From Sipunculus nudus (taxonomy: Eukaryota; Annelida; Sipuncula; Golfingiida; Sipunculidae), in the NCBI GenBank assembly GCA_026874595.1, contig CM049311.1, positions 37,498,676 to 37,562,675 of the forward strand: 64,000 nucleotides of DNA, in the 5' to 3' direction. Position 1 is the stretch's first letter, and each line of letters begins with the position of its first letter. Below are positions 24,835 to 36,239 of the stretch, piece after piece. The position numbers were made by a program, and so were the translations under genes. Below the pieces are notes generated by a model. It had not been told where the DNA came from. It was given only the letters and a program-made list of their open reading frames with translations, and did not search any database.

Positions 24835-26046
24835 ATGGGCTCTCGTCTGATGCTCTTGATATCCGGAATTTTAGTAAGTGTGGAAGCGACCGCAAACGTC
24901 GAGAATGCATCATCGAGCCATCCGACATTCGGTGAAGGTCTTAGTACCACTTTCAATATCCCACAATCGTATAACATGTCGACCAACCAGGAAACGAATA
25001 CAACCGCTACTCCGGAAGTAAACACATTTAATGCAATCTTGACGTCAAACACAGCGTACAAAGTCGGCATGTTTATCCACCTGTACAAGTACGCTATTTT
25101 GTGTCCAATATCTGTCATCGGGAACACCCTGTCCTTTTTGGCGCTCTATAACCGTGCAAAGAAAGTGTCCTCGTACGTGTTCATGTCCGTGCTGGCAGTG
25201 GCCGACATGTTCTTCGTCGTATGCGGGACAGTCTCGATATCGTACATCCGGAGCCGGCCTCGTCTGACCAACCTCAGCTGTCAGTTCATCAGCGTACTGC
25301 TAGATGGCAGCGCCGTCTACGCAGTGTGGCTCGTGGTTGCCATGACGGTGGAACGTCTTCTGGTCATCTGGTTCCCGCTGAAGCTTCGTGATTGGTGCAC
25401 GGTGAGGAAAGCTCGCTTGACATGCGTGGGAGTGCTTCTCGCGGTGTTTGCCTTGACCGGTCATTACTGGTGGAGCATTATAGCAGTTGAATCTTCCATC
25501 ACCAAGGACGTATGGTTCTGCAAAATGCGTCCTGAAAGCCTGGAATTCAAGAGTCACTGGGGGATAATGTACCCGGCGTTTTACAGCTGGGTGCCGTTGC
25601 TGTGTCTGGTCACTCTGAACATCGGGTTGGTCGTCGGGATGGTCAGGATAACGAGACAGAGGGCCAAGCTGAAGAAGTCAGAGACCAAGAACGACCAGCT
25701 GCTCCGCGTGACTAAGATGGCCGCCACCATCTCCATCACTTTCGTCTTGCTCACCAGCCCGTTTGCCATTCTGCGTCTGATCGTAAACGGCCGGCTCTGG
25801 AACTACCGAGCAGACCCATTCTCCAACGCCACCTATATTTTTCTCGACAACATGTTCGTGTTTCTCGTGAATATTAATCACTGCGTCAACGTTTTTCTCT
25901 ATTTCCTAAGCGGTCGTGCGTTCAGACAAGATCTGTACCGTGTCGTTACCTGTGGCAGGTACAGACCGACGGACGCTACGTCCATGGCCAAGACAGCGTC
26001 TACTGGTGTTCCGTCAGTCAGTCAGGATGTCACCTCAAGAATTTAA
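24835..26046 (+). CDS. Class A (rhodopsin-like) G protein-coupled receptor, probably a neuropeptide-type receptor
   Basis: A 403-residue seven-helix receptor in one open frame. I start at ATG 24835, which directly follows TTATTCTGTTGCAG, a good splice acceptor, so a non-coding upstream exon is likely; an ATG nine codons earlier lies in that intron. The N-terminus is hydrophobic then Asn/Thr-rich, with several N-glycosylation sites. Visible class A marks are TM1 GN, TM2 LAVAD, a TM3 Cys with a second Cys in extracellular loop 2 (VWFCKM), and VERLL at the DRY position. TM6 has LLTSPF rather than CWxP, and TM7 ends NHCVNVFLYFLSGRAFRQDL in place of NPxxY. These variants are common in lophotrochozoan FMRFamide-like/orphan receptor expansions. 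The ligand cannot be told. GC content is clearly higher than the flanks. Confidence 0.93.
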   Translation: MGSRLMLLISGILVSVEATANVENASSSHPTFGEGLSTTFNIPQSYNMSTNQETNTTATPEVNTFNAILTSNTAYKVGMFIHLYKYAILCPISVIGNTLSFLALYNRAKKVSSYVFMSVLAVADMFFVVCGTVSISYIRSRPRLTNLSCQFISVLLDGSAVYAVWLVVAMTVERLLVIWFPLKLRDWCTVRKARLTCVGVLLAVFALTGHYWWSIIAVESSITKDVWFCKMRPESLEFKSHWGIMYPAFYSWVPLLCLVTLNIGLVVGMVRITRQRAKLKKSETKNDQLLRVTKMAATISITFVLLTSPFAILRLIVNGRLWNYRADPFSNATYIFLDNMFVFLVNINHCVNVFLYFLSGRAFRQDLYRVVTCGRYRPTDATSMAKTASTGVPSVSQDVTSRI

Positions 26047-26406
26047 ATGTCTTGCGAAGAACAAGGGACGGAAGCGGAGCACCAGTTTAGCAGCAGGGAG
26101 GACTTAAAATAACTATAACGCCGATGGGTATTTTAAAATGACTTTTTCTTTGATGATTCTTATAACAAGTAAAAAAACTGCCATTATTCATATTTACCAT
26201 AAATATTAATATAATTATTGACAAGTTTTATTGAGAACAGTAACGATTTCCATTATAGATGTATGTTTTGTTAGTCAAGCTTCTACTTAGGATCAATATT
26301 GGAGTCAAAATTTTTAAGGTGTCTTCATTGTCCATCCAGGCCTAAAACCTAACAAGATCATTTCCCCGGCCAGTGTTTGGACATCATATTAAGACGACTG
26401 ATTCTA

Positions 26407-26412
26407 AATAAA
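26407..26412 (+). promoter_or_regulatory. Candidate polyadenylation signal for the GPCR
   Basis: AATAAA lies 361 bases after the GPCR stop codon on the coding strand. It is the first perfect hexamer I noticed downstream; no cleavage-site evidence is available. Confidence 0.35.
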
Positions 26413-26879
26413 AATGGCCCTTTGCTCAATGTAAGAGTTATCGGCTACAGATGTCAATATTTAACCTAGAAATAACTTTCAAGGTCGTTTACCGTATAGC
26501 CGATGTCTGATCCCACGGCGATCGCAAACATCTAGTTTTAATTCCATCTGCCACCGATGCGACCACTGCTCTATTTTAATAATTGATAATAATCTCTACC
26601 TCCCCCCTCCTTGGGAGTCCGGTCCAAACCATTACTCAGGTTCATGTCACATATTGACCATTTCAAGAGCAGAAATTGTTCTCTCTCCAAATGGTGATAT
26701 TAATAGAGTAAATTGTGTTTTGCATTCAAATAACTTTTGTCTTTTATGTTGAATCATCTAGAGATCTTTCTATGTCTGTATGGTTCCGCCTTTTATAGGC
26801 TGATGTTCTCATTCCTTATTATTATGCTTTTAGTGTTTTCTTTCAATGGACACTTTATGTCCATCTTTTAAATTTAGCT

Positions 26880-28060
26880 TCGTCTTCGTCAGCTCTGTCC
26901 ACCGATTTATCCATCGTTCTAAGTTCTGTCTTCCTCAGCTGTATCAACCGGTTTAAGCGCTGTCTTCCCCGCTGTGTAGTCTGGTTTAAGCTCTGTTTTC
27001 ATGAGCTGTATCTACCGGTTTAAAGCTCTGTCTTCCTCCGCAATGTCCTCTAATGTAAGCTGTGTTTCGCAGCTGTTTCCCCGGTCAAATTTCTGTCTTC
27101 CTAAGTTGCATCTACCGGCTTAAGTTCCGTCTTCCTCCACTGTGTCCTCTGATATAAGCTCTATTTCGAAGTTGTGTCCCTGGTCTAAGTCTTGTCTTCC
27201 TCAATTGCTTCTACCGGTTTCAGCTCTGTCTAACCTTCCGATTAAGCTCTGTCTTCCTCCGCTGTACCTTCCGGTTTATGCTGTGTTTTCCTCCGTCATG
27301 CCCTCTGCTTAAGCTCGGTTTCGCAGCTTTGTCCCCCCGTCTTAATCCTGTCTTCCTCAGCTGTATCGCCCGGTTTAAGCTATGTCTTCTTCAGCTTTGT
27401 CCTCTGGTTTTAACTCTGTTTACTCCGCTTCTTTCTCAGCCTGGCTCTGTCGTACTTAAAGTATATCCTTCAGTTTAAGTTCTGTCATCCTCAGCTGTAT
27501 CTACTGGTTTAAGTTCTGTCCTCTGATGTAAGGTTTATTTCGCAACTGATTCTAAGTCTTGTCTACCTCAATTGCATCTACCGGTTTTAGCTCTCTCTCA
27601 CTCAGCTGTGTCCTCTAGTTTCCGCTCTTTTTCCACAGCCGTATCTGCCGATTAAGCTCTGTCTTCCTCCGCCGTACCTTCCGGTTTATGCCCTGTGTTC
27701 CTCCGCTGTGTCCTCTGTTTAAGCTCGGTTTCGCAGCTTTGTACCCCCGGTCTATTTCAGCTTCGTCCTTTGGTTTGAGCTCTGTTTTACTCCGCTTCTT
27801 TCTCAGCTTAGCTCTGTTTTACTTAAGGTGTGTCCTCCAGTTTAAGCTCTGCCTACCTCAGCTGCACCTACCGGTTTAGACTGTGTCTATCTCTATCCAA
27901 GCTGTATCTACCGGTTCAAGCTCTGTCTTCCGTAGCTTTGTTCTTCAGTTTGAGCTCTGTCTTACTCTGCTGTGTCCTCTGATTTAAGTTTGTTTCAATG
28001 CTGTGTCCTCTAGTTTCAGCTCTGTCTTCCTCATTCTGTCCTTCAGTTTCAAATACTACT
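26880..28060. repeat. ~34-bp minisatellite, about 35 degenerate copies
   Basis: Units resemble AGCTCTGTCTTCCTCAGCTG followed by TATCTACCGGTTTA, with frequent substitutions and alternation between TATCTACCGG and TGTCCTCTGG forms. The array starts about 0.8 kb after the GPCR stop. Reading frames of 60-70 codons inside it are repeat artefacts and are not genes. Confidence 0.85.
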
Positions 28061-28578
28061 TCCTAAGCACTGTTCTATCTCTGTCCACCAACACTGTCAT
28101 GTATTTATGGTATCTGTTTGTTGAATTCGGTATAATCTGTTTGTTGAATATGTTAACTTGGCATCTAGTTACCCATATGACAGGTGCGAATGTAATATCG
28201 GTTTCAGAATATTAAAGTGATGCAGCTGCAAGTTCGCGATTCCTCATACGCAAAATGTTCTCTTTTTAAAGCACTCATTTTCTGTTGAATTATCATTGGG
28301 AAAAAAAATCATGTCCTTTTTGTAAATTACACAAGATGAGAATTTACAAAATACAGATAAATGTTTAAAGCGATCCGGATATATTTTGTCGCAACTAATT
28401 AATTTACATAGATCAATGGTGAGGATGTTCTTTTGATTCATTTGAGAGATAAAGCCATGGGAAACTACATACAATCCCAAAATCTGTCAGATTATTTTAT
28501 TATTGAAGATCTGATACATTGTTACCAACCATAGCTACAGTGTGCCGTATACCTATGTTAAATGACACATATTTCGAC

Positions 28579-28582
<4 letters not shown>

Positions 28583-28643
<61 letters not shown>
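28583..28643. repeat. (TA)n microsatellite
   Basis: Uninterrupted TA dinucleotides for about 60 bases. A second tract with one AAT interruption is at 29793-29860. Frames read through them are artefacts. Confidence 0.95.
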
Positions 28644-28645
<2 letters not shown>

Positions 28646-29065
28646 AGTTAAACTTCTTCATTGATCCTTGTACACACTCTTTTACAATTGCAATTATTGT
28701 GTTTCCCTAATGAAATAAAACGGCTATTATTGCTTCACTGTTATTGCTATTAGTATAATTATATATGACGTTAGTTAACTACTGGTTGCAACATAATACC
28801 GAACAAAGTGTGAGTTCTATAGTTCTCTTGTTGGAATGATATTGATAGAAGGATGTGGCTTGGTTTCATTATTTGTTCACGATACGGCACAATATATATG
28901 TAAATCAACCGCACATACGCACTTTATGTTATACATGTTACAAAGATACTGTGTGGAATAAATGTGTTGTTCAACACAGAGCGTTGACTGATTTTGATTA
29001 AATGTATGCGAAACAGGTTTTTTTCGCTCTAGTTATTTTATCATAATCATTTACCCCTGGCGCGA

Positions 29066-29340
29066 ATGTGGTTTACGGATGAAACACGTATTTTAGTGGA
29101 ATTCTCAGTGGAAAATTGGATCCGCACACCGCGCGATACAGCGACCATGTATGGGCTCTGGTTGCCATTTATGTTTGACCTACGGTATATCCAACGCAAT
29201 CTAGCGGGTTTTGGCATCACTGGGCCCATATTGCAGTGTTTTACGGGCCTCTAACTTAATGCCCCGCGCTTTTTAGATCGCATCGTTCTGCTGCCGCAAT
29301 CTGCATACCGCGCGCTTGGTAAACGCAGCTTATTCCAGAT
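29066..29340 (+). pseudogene. Tc1/mariner-like transposase fragment
   Basis: The translated + strand reads VWFTDETRILVEFS near the start, matching the F-TDE-x-R catalytic block of Tc1/IS630 transposases. After a stop, LNAPRFLDRIVLLP matches the later LNA-x-R-Y/F-x-D-x-V-L block. The frame is interrupted between them and no terminal repeats were found. The GC-rich island in AT-rich surroundings supports a foreign origin. Short and degenerate, so moderate certainty. Confidence 0.5.
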
Positions 29341-29792
29341 ACAGGTTCATAACAGTAATCAGATTTCAATTAAGTATGCAAAATGTTGCGAGATTACCAG
29401 TAAAAGAAGCTACTAAAATATTTAAATTTCAAAGATATGCCATCCCCCCCCCGCATCTAGTACTCCCGTCCCCCTGAATTTTATCGTCTAAAATTATTTA
29501 TTTTTTGAAAACACAATCATGAAATTACTATCGCTTGTGTCCGCATACTTGTGACTTATTTCAGTATAACGCATTGCACATGCAAAAATTAATGTATTGT
29601 TTATTCATAATTCTACATTTCATTAGGATTGATCCTGCAAATATGATATTTTTTTACTCACCTTGTACGACTGATATTTCTTATTGAATTAAAAAAAGAG
29701 GTGTAAATATATATATATTGAAAATGGTCCTTTTAAATTTGTCAGAATTGAGGGAGGGGAAGGGGTCGAAATATTTGGCTCAGGCAATTAAA

Positions 29793-29851
<59 letters not shown>

Positions 29852-29860
29852 TATATATAT

Positions 29861-32800
29861 CAATACATATATGTACATATAAACAGAAACAACAACCTAG
29901 TTTTAAGACGCTTAGCAATTCTCACGCATCTTAATATGACACATGACATGAAAAACATAGTTCATAGGGTGACTGCTAACACAAGCATTTAATACTTGGC
30001 CCCTCCGCCTTTTCGCCTACCTGTGCTATATCGAAAAAAAATATTGAAAATGGCCCTATTAAAATAAAACAAATTTCCTGGAAGCTCAGGAAGTGAGATT
30101 TTCTAAAATATCACACTTTATAAAAATATATTTAAAATAAACGAATATTGACCTTTCATTTAACGTGTATACTGTGTAGCCCGGTTTTGGCCCATTTCTT
30201 GTGAGCAGCGAGGCAGTACTTAACATCGGTCAGGTAATAAAGCCGAGCTTCGGTCAGTGGAGGCGACTTTTGGACTATTTAGTCTAGAAATTCTGCTAAT
30301 TGGCTAGGTCGCCACGTTTGAAATAAACGCATATGACATATATGGCAACACTCATTAAGCTTGGGACCAATCGTACTATATTCTGAACAACTCTGAGATC
30401 AATAAATCTTGTTAGCATTATACGTAATATATAAGTAAATAGGGTTTTCGATGTTAATCTATTTAACATTCAGCAATGAGATGGTCATAAGAATGATAGA
30501 TATGGGAGGACGGGATGGCTGCTGGTTCGTCGGTCTAAATCAACTGACAGACTTCGCGTGTTATTTTCTCAATAATTTGTGATAATTTGCCCAAAAGAAA
30601 CCCAGTAAATCAAAATCGGAAAGTATGAATGGCCGAACCCGTCAAATGGTAGGGGAATCCCGTGTCATTCGAGCATTTGGAAATCCAAGGGTTCCCTAAA
30701 GGCTTGCCTCGCGGGGTCGCAGGAAATGATAAGAAAAATCGGCTACAACCAATCGTAGCGCCCCTAGCGGATTCTGATATACCTATTCTTGTGCATTCTC
30801 AACGAGTTAACTTAGGGCCGTGCTGATATGAGCTCACTCTGTTAAAATGTGTAATATAAGCCATATCGCTCATGGTCATTGGTATGAACCTTGACGTGGA
30901 CTATAACCCATGCTGGTACTGTGTGTCTGGGTGATAAACTTGCGTGGCCGGTTGAAACGTTAAAAATATGTTAAAAACCGATTTGTTCGGTATGGTTTCC
31001 ATGAAAAAAGTTTATAGTCAGTTTGATTTCTGTGTGATGCCTTACAGAGCACAGTGACGTCAAACGAATTGTGAAGATTTTTCTTCATTCCGGGGCGTAT
31101 ATAAGCTGCAAGCATTCACCGCTGGTTAATCTGGTATCATCCTGGTTCCCAAGCGCCCCCCCCCCCCCCCCCCCCATTATATTATCACATCAGTCCGGGG
31201 CTGAAATGCTGGTCTGCAACTGATATACCAATGCTTAATTAACTAACACCAGATGCGACCTGCTTCAGCTAGAGCTTGTCTCTGAAACAGACACACGGTG
31301 GCGCTCCGTAACCCCCAGTGGTCTGTCGGAGCCTGTGGAAGAGGCTACACCTAGAGCGTTCTGCTGACGCAAGTGACCATCGGTCATATCATGCGCACTC
31401 AACCGTTCGTTACAGCGACCGCGCAATACTCTCATGAGGTGCAATAGTCAAATACGGTAAGCTCGCGCGCATCAATGCGTCTTCATGTGGCAGCGATTTC
31501 GAAAACCACCAGGCCATCCGCGCAAGTCCGAAATGCCATGAATCCGACCGCGATTAATAGCCTTAGGCTTAAAACATTGTCTTAATTTCAAAATGACCGA
31601 CGGCGATCACTTTGGACTTGGGGCTCGGATGGACTTCATTAATTTTTATTTCTATGAAGGTGGCACTCCGCAACCCCCAGTGGTCTATCGGAGCCTGTGG
31701 AAGAGGCTACAGCTAGAGCGTGTTAAAACTTGCACAGTATTTAATTACCTACCTTGGTGGAATTTATATCATGAAACCCATGATGACTATGGATTAAATT
31801 CTTAATCTTGCATGTCGTCATTGATTGCGCCATATGAATGCGAAATGAATTTCGACATTTAATAGCATTTAAAAGTTCATGAAGCCGGGTATCACATTAT
31901 ACTTTATTTTTCAAACATATCTGTTAAAACAGGGCTTCAATAAAAAGGGTGATTCAGTTAAAATCTTGGGGATCTGGTAGAAACGTGCTTATTTCGACCC
32001 CTGTTTGGAGCCTTGTTTACTATGTATTATAATAGTTATCATATAAGGAATCCCCAACGCGGTCTGACAGTGTCAATAGGATCAAGCTTTGTCGGCTCAT
32101 CTCTTTCATTTTCATACAGATGACCCTTCAGTACATTGGTTTGTGAAAAAAACAAACAAGAAAAGAAAGTGAAACTATTAAGAATGTGAAAGAGAAACCA
32201 GTTTCGACCGTCATATATTATAAAAAAAATCTTGACCATTCATGTGTGTTTTTCTTTAAGGGGTTTCACAACTAAAATAAAATATTTCAGTTTAAATTAA
32301 TTATCCCACTCCTCTATTTTATAACGCTATTTGTAAAGGGGTTCTTGCATGGTTAATTTAGTTTTCAAATCTAACATTTGACACAGGCTCAGACACGGCT
32401 GCTTTTCCCTCCCAAATCCCAAATTGGAAGACGGTATAGACAGATCGGAATACATATATTATTAAGATTGATATATTGTTTTAATATACCGACGGCTGTG
32501 ATAAATGTTAAAACAGTGTTTATTGTTTTAACCTAAGGGCGTGCAGCACTCATCCCACATAAGGAATGTGACACACACACACACACACACACACACTGAA
32601 GTCGAAAGTAAATACCAACAGAGATTATACGGACAACCATGCAGGAAGTGAGACGCTTGTGGTAGGACAGCTGTTTTAATCTTTTCGTAAGGCCGGCTTC
32701 AACAATTGGCGTAAATACCAAACAAGCGCAGTTCATTCTGCATCAACAAATTATATGCGTGTTTTATGACTGCTTTTTATGTTTATTTGAGAAAGAAGAC

Positions 32801-33074
32801 GGGTTTATTTGGCTGTAGACAAGTCAGAATAAATCAAACTTGTTTTCATATCTCTGATATGACTCATTTTGCCAGAGACAAAACGATCCGGCTATTTGAT
32901 TTTACTTTATGATAAGTATTATTACAGAGAACACCTACTGTGGAACTGTGAGGCTGCAGAGAACACCTACTGTGTAACTGTGAGGCTGCATAATCTGAAA
33001 GCATGAGGAATTGTGTACAGAAACCGTTTATCATACCTGTGTTAGCCAGGTTGTGTTTCGTATGGCTTTCCTAG
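29861..33074. other. Mostly non-coding; several small repeats
   Basis: No gene recognised. Contents: a C-run at about 31156-31176; a ~61-base direct repeat (31291-31351 and 31659-31719, core CCCCAGTGGTCT); an (AC)n tract at 32571-32596; and a 31-base tandem duplication at 32926-32988 (AGAGAACACCTACTGTG). If the LRR/CUB/GPCR gene is real, its signal-peptide exon and promoter should lie in this interval, but I could not identify them. Confidence 0.5.
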
Positions 33075-33232
33075 CCAGCAAGCCAGTGTGCTGAGGTTAC
33101 CCCCGAAGAGAATTGTGTTGCCGATGACATATGTTGCGTCTGTAACGGAACTGTTCAAGAAACAGACGTTTGGTGCAATCTTTGCAACCTTTTCCATATC
33201 CCGAACAGATTTTCAAAATTTGTGAAAAGCAT
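33075..33232 (+). pseudogene. LRRNT-type cysteine-rich exon, copy 1
   Basis: After the acceptor CTTTCCTAG an open 158-base exon encodes Cys-rich sequence with ICCVCNGTVQ, VWCNLCN and FHIPNRFSKFVKSM. This fits a leucine-rich-repeat N-terminal cap: spaced Cys, V-x-C, then L/F-x-x-I-P-x-x-F. It enters in phase 0 and would leave in phase 2, the phase used by the LRR exon at 39118. The donor, however, is GGAAGT where copy 2 (36164) has GTAAGT, so splicing here is probably lost. LRRNT caps are extracellular. Identification rests on pattern and on the adjacent LRR/LRRCT exons. Confidence 0.5.
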
Positions 33233-33779
33233 GGAAGTAGTGAAATCCTTTTTTTTCTCTTATAGCCCATACAGTTATTGCTTTGGAGAGTAGTTTTTTT
33301 TATTACTACAATTCGGATTCAAATGCAGTTGATTTTTTATTAAAATATTCAAATTGTAAAAAAAGGGTTTCACCTAGACATTTTATCAATCTCAAGACTC
33401 CTGTGTACCTAAGAAAGCGTACGTAAAGTGAATGGAAACCATTCATATGATGAATACTATAACCTTTAAGTGTTCATCATATAGAGATGTATAGTCAAGC
33501 ACACCCTACCGGAGTCCGACACCAAGACGCAAGGGAATAAAAGCAAATCAATGAATTGTAAATTATTATGCATATTCTATCCAAAAAATGATTAACAAAT
33601 TAAAGGGAACCACACGTACATAATTAAGTTAACATTAGGTTATTAAAATGTGAATATGTCGCATTTTCTCCCGTTTATCTGTTGCTTCGAATGAAAACAT
33701 GCAGATTACAACAAATTGTTTATAAACTTTATTTATTTTACATGAATTGTACAATTAGTTATAATAACCAATACGAGGC

Positions 33780-33905
33780 ACTCTCCATGGCTCGGATGTT
33801 CGCGCTCGGTAGTCGGTAAGGGTGGAGGAAACCTGAGGAGCCACACCGGGGATCGAACCAGTGGAGAAGGCCGAGCGTTTTACCACTCAGCTATCAAGGC
33901 CCCTA
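33780..33905 (-). mobile_element. tRNA-derived SINE, different family, minus strand
   Basis: The reverse complement begins GGGGCCTTGATAGCTGAGTGG, containing an A box (TAGCTGAGTGGT), and has the B box GGTTCGATCCC about 33 bases later. GGTTTCCTCC and a SINE-like body follow. The ends do not pair into an acceptor stem, so it is not a working tRNA gene. TCAAGGCCCCTAAT is repeated directly just beside it (33893 and 33913). Confidence 0.6.
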
Positions 33906-33923
33906 ATTTATTTCAAGGCCCCT

Positions 33924-34358
33924 AATATAAAAGTTCCCCACACTAATCGCGAATTCAAGCACGTTTATTTCAGCTGCGACGCCTTAATTTGGCATGTATA
34001 CATTTACTAGTTGCGGAAGTTGACGTCACCCCGGGCATAATGTATGTTATGGTTATAGAACAGACGTTAATGTATACAAAACAAGTGATTTAATGGTCCT
34101 GGTTGTGTTTGCATGCCATGCCCACTGATTTTCAACTTCATTGACAATTTGACAGCTGTTTGAATTATGCGCCTAAAAGAGATGTAGAAAACGACTGCTA
34201 CCATGCAGCCAATCACAGACGCCAGCTCAGGGGGAAATCCATTCAGCCCGGGGTGACGTCAACTTCCGCAACTAGTAAATGTATACATGACAAATGACGG
34301 TGTCGCAGCTGGAATAAACGTGCTGGAATTCGCGGTTAGTGTTGGGAACTTTAATATT
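33924..34358. mobile_element. 435-bp foldback MITE with ~110-bp terminal inverted repeats
   Basis: 33924-34036 and the reverse complement of 34247-34358 match over about 112 bases at roughly 88-90 percent by eye, including CATGTATACATTTACTAGTT and TTGACGTCACCCC. The central ~210 bases are unique. No reading frame. The superfamily is unknown because a target duplication is not obvious. Confidence 0.85.
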
Positions 34359-34890
34359 TGGAAGTTAAATCTTGTAAATAAAGATGTTTTCAACAAAAAG
34401 GCGCGATCATGCTTGTGAAGCGGATAATTCTCCGGAATTTGGACTTGTGAAAAAAAGTTGTCTTGCCCGCGTAGCGATGGAGTTCATTACCTTGTTCTTT
34501 TATAATGGGTATATTGCCCATACTCAATGTGTTTTCGGTTTCTAGGCCATTTTAGTACTGGAAACGAGTGCCTGTGGATTTGAGGTACTCTTTTACCCTT
34601 AGTAGGCTCAGCATATGCATAACCAGCAAACAAGCCTCAGATTATCTTCAAATCATACATTTTTGTCATGCGAATTTGTTTAAACTTATTCTTCTTAGCT
34701 TCTTGCGAGTTACTATACTATACTAGCACACCCATTAATATTACAATGGTCAAGTTGTTCCATAGGATCCTGTTAAGACGATATGAAATGCTGAAATATG
34801 TTTATCATTTCAGTTGAAATTAATTTCATACATATTCTTTATAATATTTGTATAATTAATCAAATTCATATTTTTTTATTGTATAATCAG

Positions 34891-35179
34891 CGTCCTTGGC
34901 AGCAACACAATAGTGTGTGACACCGCAGCCTTCGCACTGATAGACTGGGCTCGAGATAAGAGAGTGCATCTGAGTGCATTTAGCTGCTACCGTAGAACCA
35001 TTGTCCAGACTCAGCTACAAACCGGCATCATACCACACACAGCCAGCGGTCAATATCTAACCACCAACGCTCAGACAACCAGCGGTCCTCAAGACACCGC
35101 AAAAGAACAGCCAAAACTCGTCCACCAACCAACCAAGCAACAGTCAACCAGCTGCCACGAACCAACCATCAACACATAG
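34891..35179 (+). pseudogene. LRRCT-type exon with Thr/Pro-rich tail, copy 1
   Basis: The acceptor GTATAATCAG precedes an exon that opens in phase 2 and encodes VLGSNTIVCDTAAFALIDWA. This matches the LRR C-terminal cap pattern (N-x-I-x-C-D ... L-I-D-W), and the paralogous exon at 39493 has NNTIVCDADAFGLIDWTR in the same phase. The frame then runs into a Thr/Pro/Gln/Ser-rich mucin-like tail and hits TAG at 35177. Beyond it the minisatellite changes frame repeatedly, so the tail can no longer be read through. Expected role: cap of an extracellular LRR domain plus a stalk. Confidence 0.55.
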
Positions 35180-36010
35180 ACAACCAGTAAACATCAACCA
35201 ACCACTAGCCAACGGAGAACCAGCGACCCTCAAGACACCATCATAGAACAGCCAACTAACGCCCACCAACCAACCAAACCAAAGTCAACCAGCGGCCCAC
35301 AACCAACCACCAACCCACAACCAACCAGCTGTCCAGAACTAACCACCAACCCACGGACAACCAGCGGTCCTCAAAATACCACGAACGATCAGCCAAACCG
35401 CGGGCACCAACAAGCCAACCCACAGTAAACTATCGGCCAACAACCGACCATCAACTTAGAGACAATCAGCGAACCACAACCAACACCCAACCAACCGACA
35501 CCAAGCGGCCCTCAAGACACCACTAACAAAGAGCCAACCAGCGACCAACAACCAAATAATCCACAGCCAACCAGCGGCCAAAAACCAACCACCAACAAAA
35601 CAGACAATTAGCGGCCTTCAAGACACCACGAACGACCAGCTAAACCGCGGCCACCAACCAGCAGACCCCCAGCTGAATAGCGGCCCACAATCAACCACCC
35701 ACCCATCGACACCCAGCGGCCCTCAAGAAACCATCAACGAACAGACAACCATCGGCCAACAAACAGCCACCAACCTACCGACAACCAGAGGCCCTCACGA
35801 CACGACAGACGAACAGTCAAACCGCAGCAAACAACCAACCAACCCACCGACAATCAGCGGTCCTCCAGACACCAACAACGAACAGCCAAAACGCGGCCAC
35901 CATCTAACCAACCCACAGCCAACCAGCGGCCCACAACCTCCCACCAATCCACTGGCAACAATCGAGCCACAACCGAAAACTAACCCACGGACACCCAGTG
36001 GCACACACCC
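35060..36010 (+). repeat. Minisatellite encoding (formerly) a Thr/Pro-rich stalk
   Basis: ACCAACCA-type units of ~35 bases are organised in ~140-base higher-order units, marked by CCAGCGGTCCTCAAGACACC at about 35079, 35221, 35361 and 35503, then at shorter spacing (about 106 and 70) to 35860. In one frame the units read Pro, Thr, Ser, Gln, as in mucin-like linkers. Length changes that are not multiples of three have broken the frame. It sits between a LRRCT exon and the next LRRNT exon. Confidence 0.8.
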
Positions 36011-36164
36011 AACCATCAACCAAGGGAAAACCAGCGAACTTGATTGTGTTACCTATGTAAGTTGTTGCGTCTGCAACGGAACTGATGAAGAAGAAGACGT
36101 GCGGTGCAACCCTTGCAATTTGTCCTATGTCCCGAAAGGATTCCCAAAAAGTTGTGAAAAGCAT
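36010..36164 (+). pseudogene. LRRNT-type cysteine-rich exon, copy 2
   Basis: Paralogue of 33075-33232: CVTYVSCCVCNGTDEE, VRCNPCN and LSYVPKGFPK are visible and the donor GTAAGT at 36165 is good. Relative to copy 1 there is one extra A in an A-run at about 36146-36150, which moves the exit from phase 2 to phase 0 and changes the end to SCEKH. Without that base the end would read FPKVVKS, the normal LRRNT form, and would join in phase to the LRR exon at 39118. The start merges with the minisatellite and is approximate. Confidence 0.5.
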
Positions 36165-36239
36165 GTAAGTTCTGAAATCGCATTTTTGTTTTATTAATAG
36201 CCTTTACAGGTATTGCTCCGATTACTAGATTTATTATTA

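Noticed and set aside
25300-25881. Minus-strand frames inside the class A GPCR
   Set aside because: Shadows of the GC-richer receptor coding sequence.
26900-28215. Several 60-70 codon frames (e.g. 27278-27478, 27688-27879)
   Set aside because: They are translations of the 34-bp minisatellite; the repeated Leu/Cys/Pro pattern follows the unit, not a protein domain.
35795-36164. Minus-strand Gly/Val-rich frames
   Set aside because: Complement of the Thr/Pro minisatellite; low-complexity artefact.
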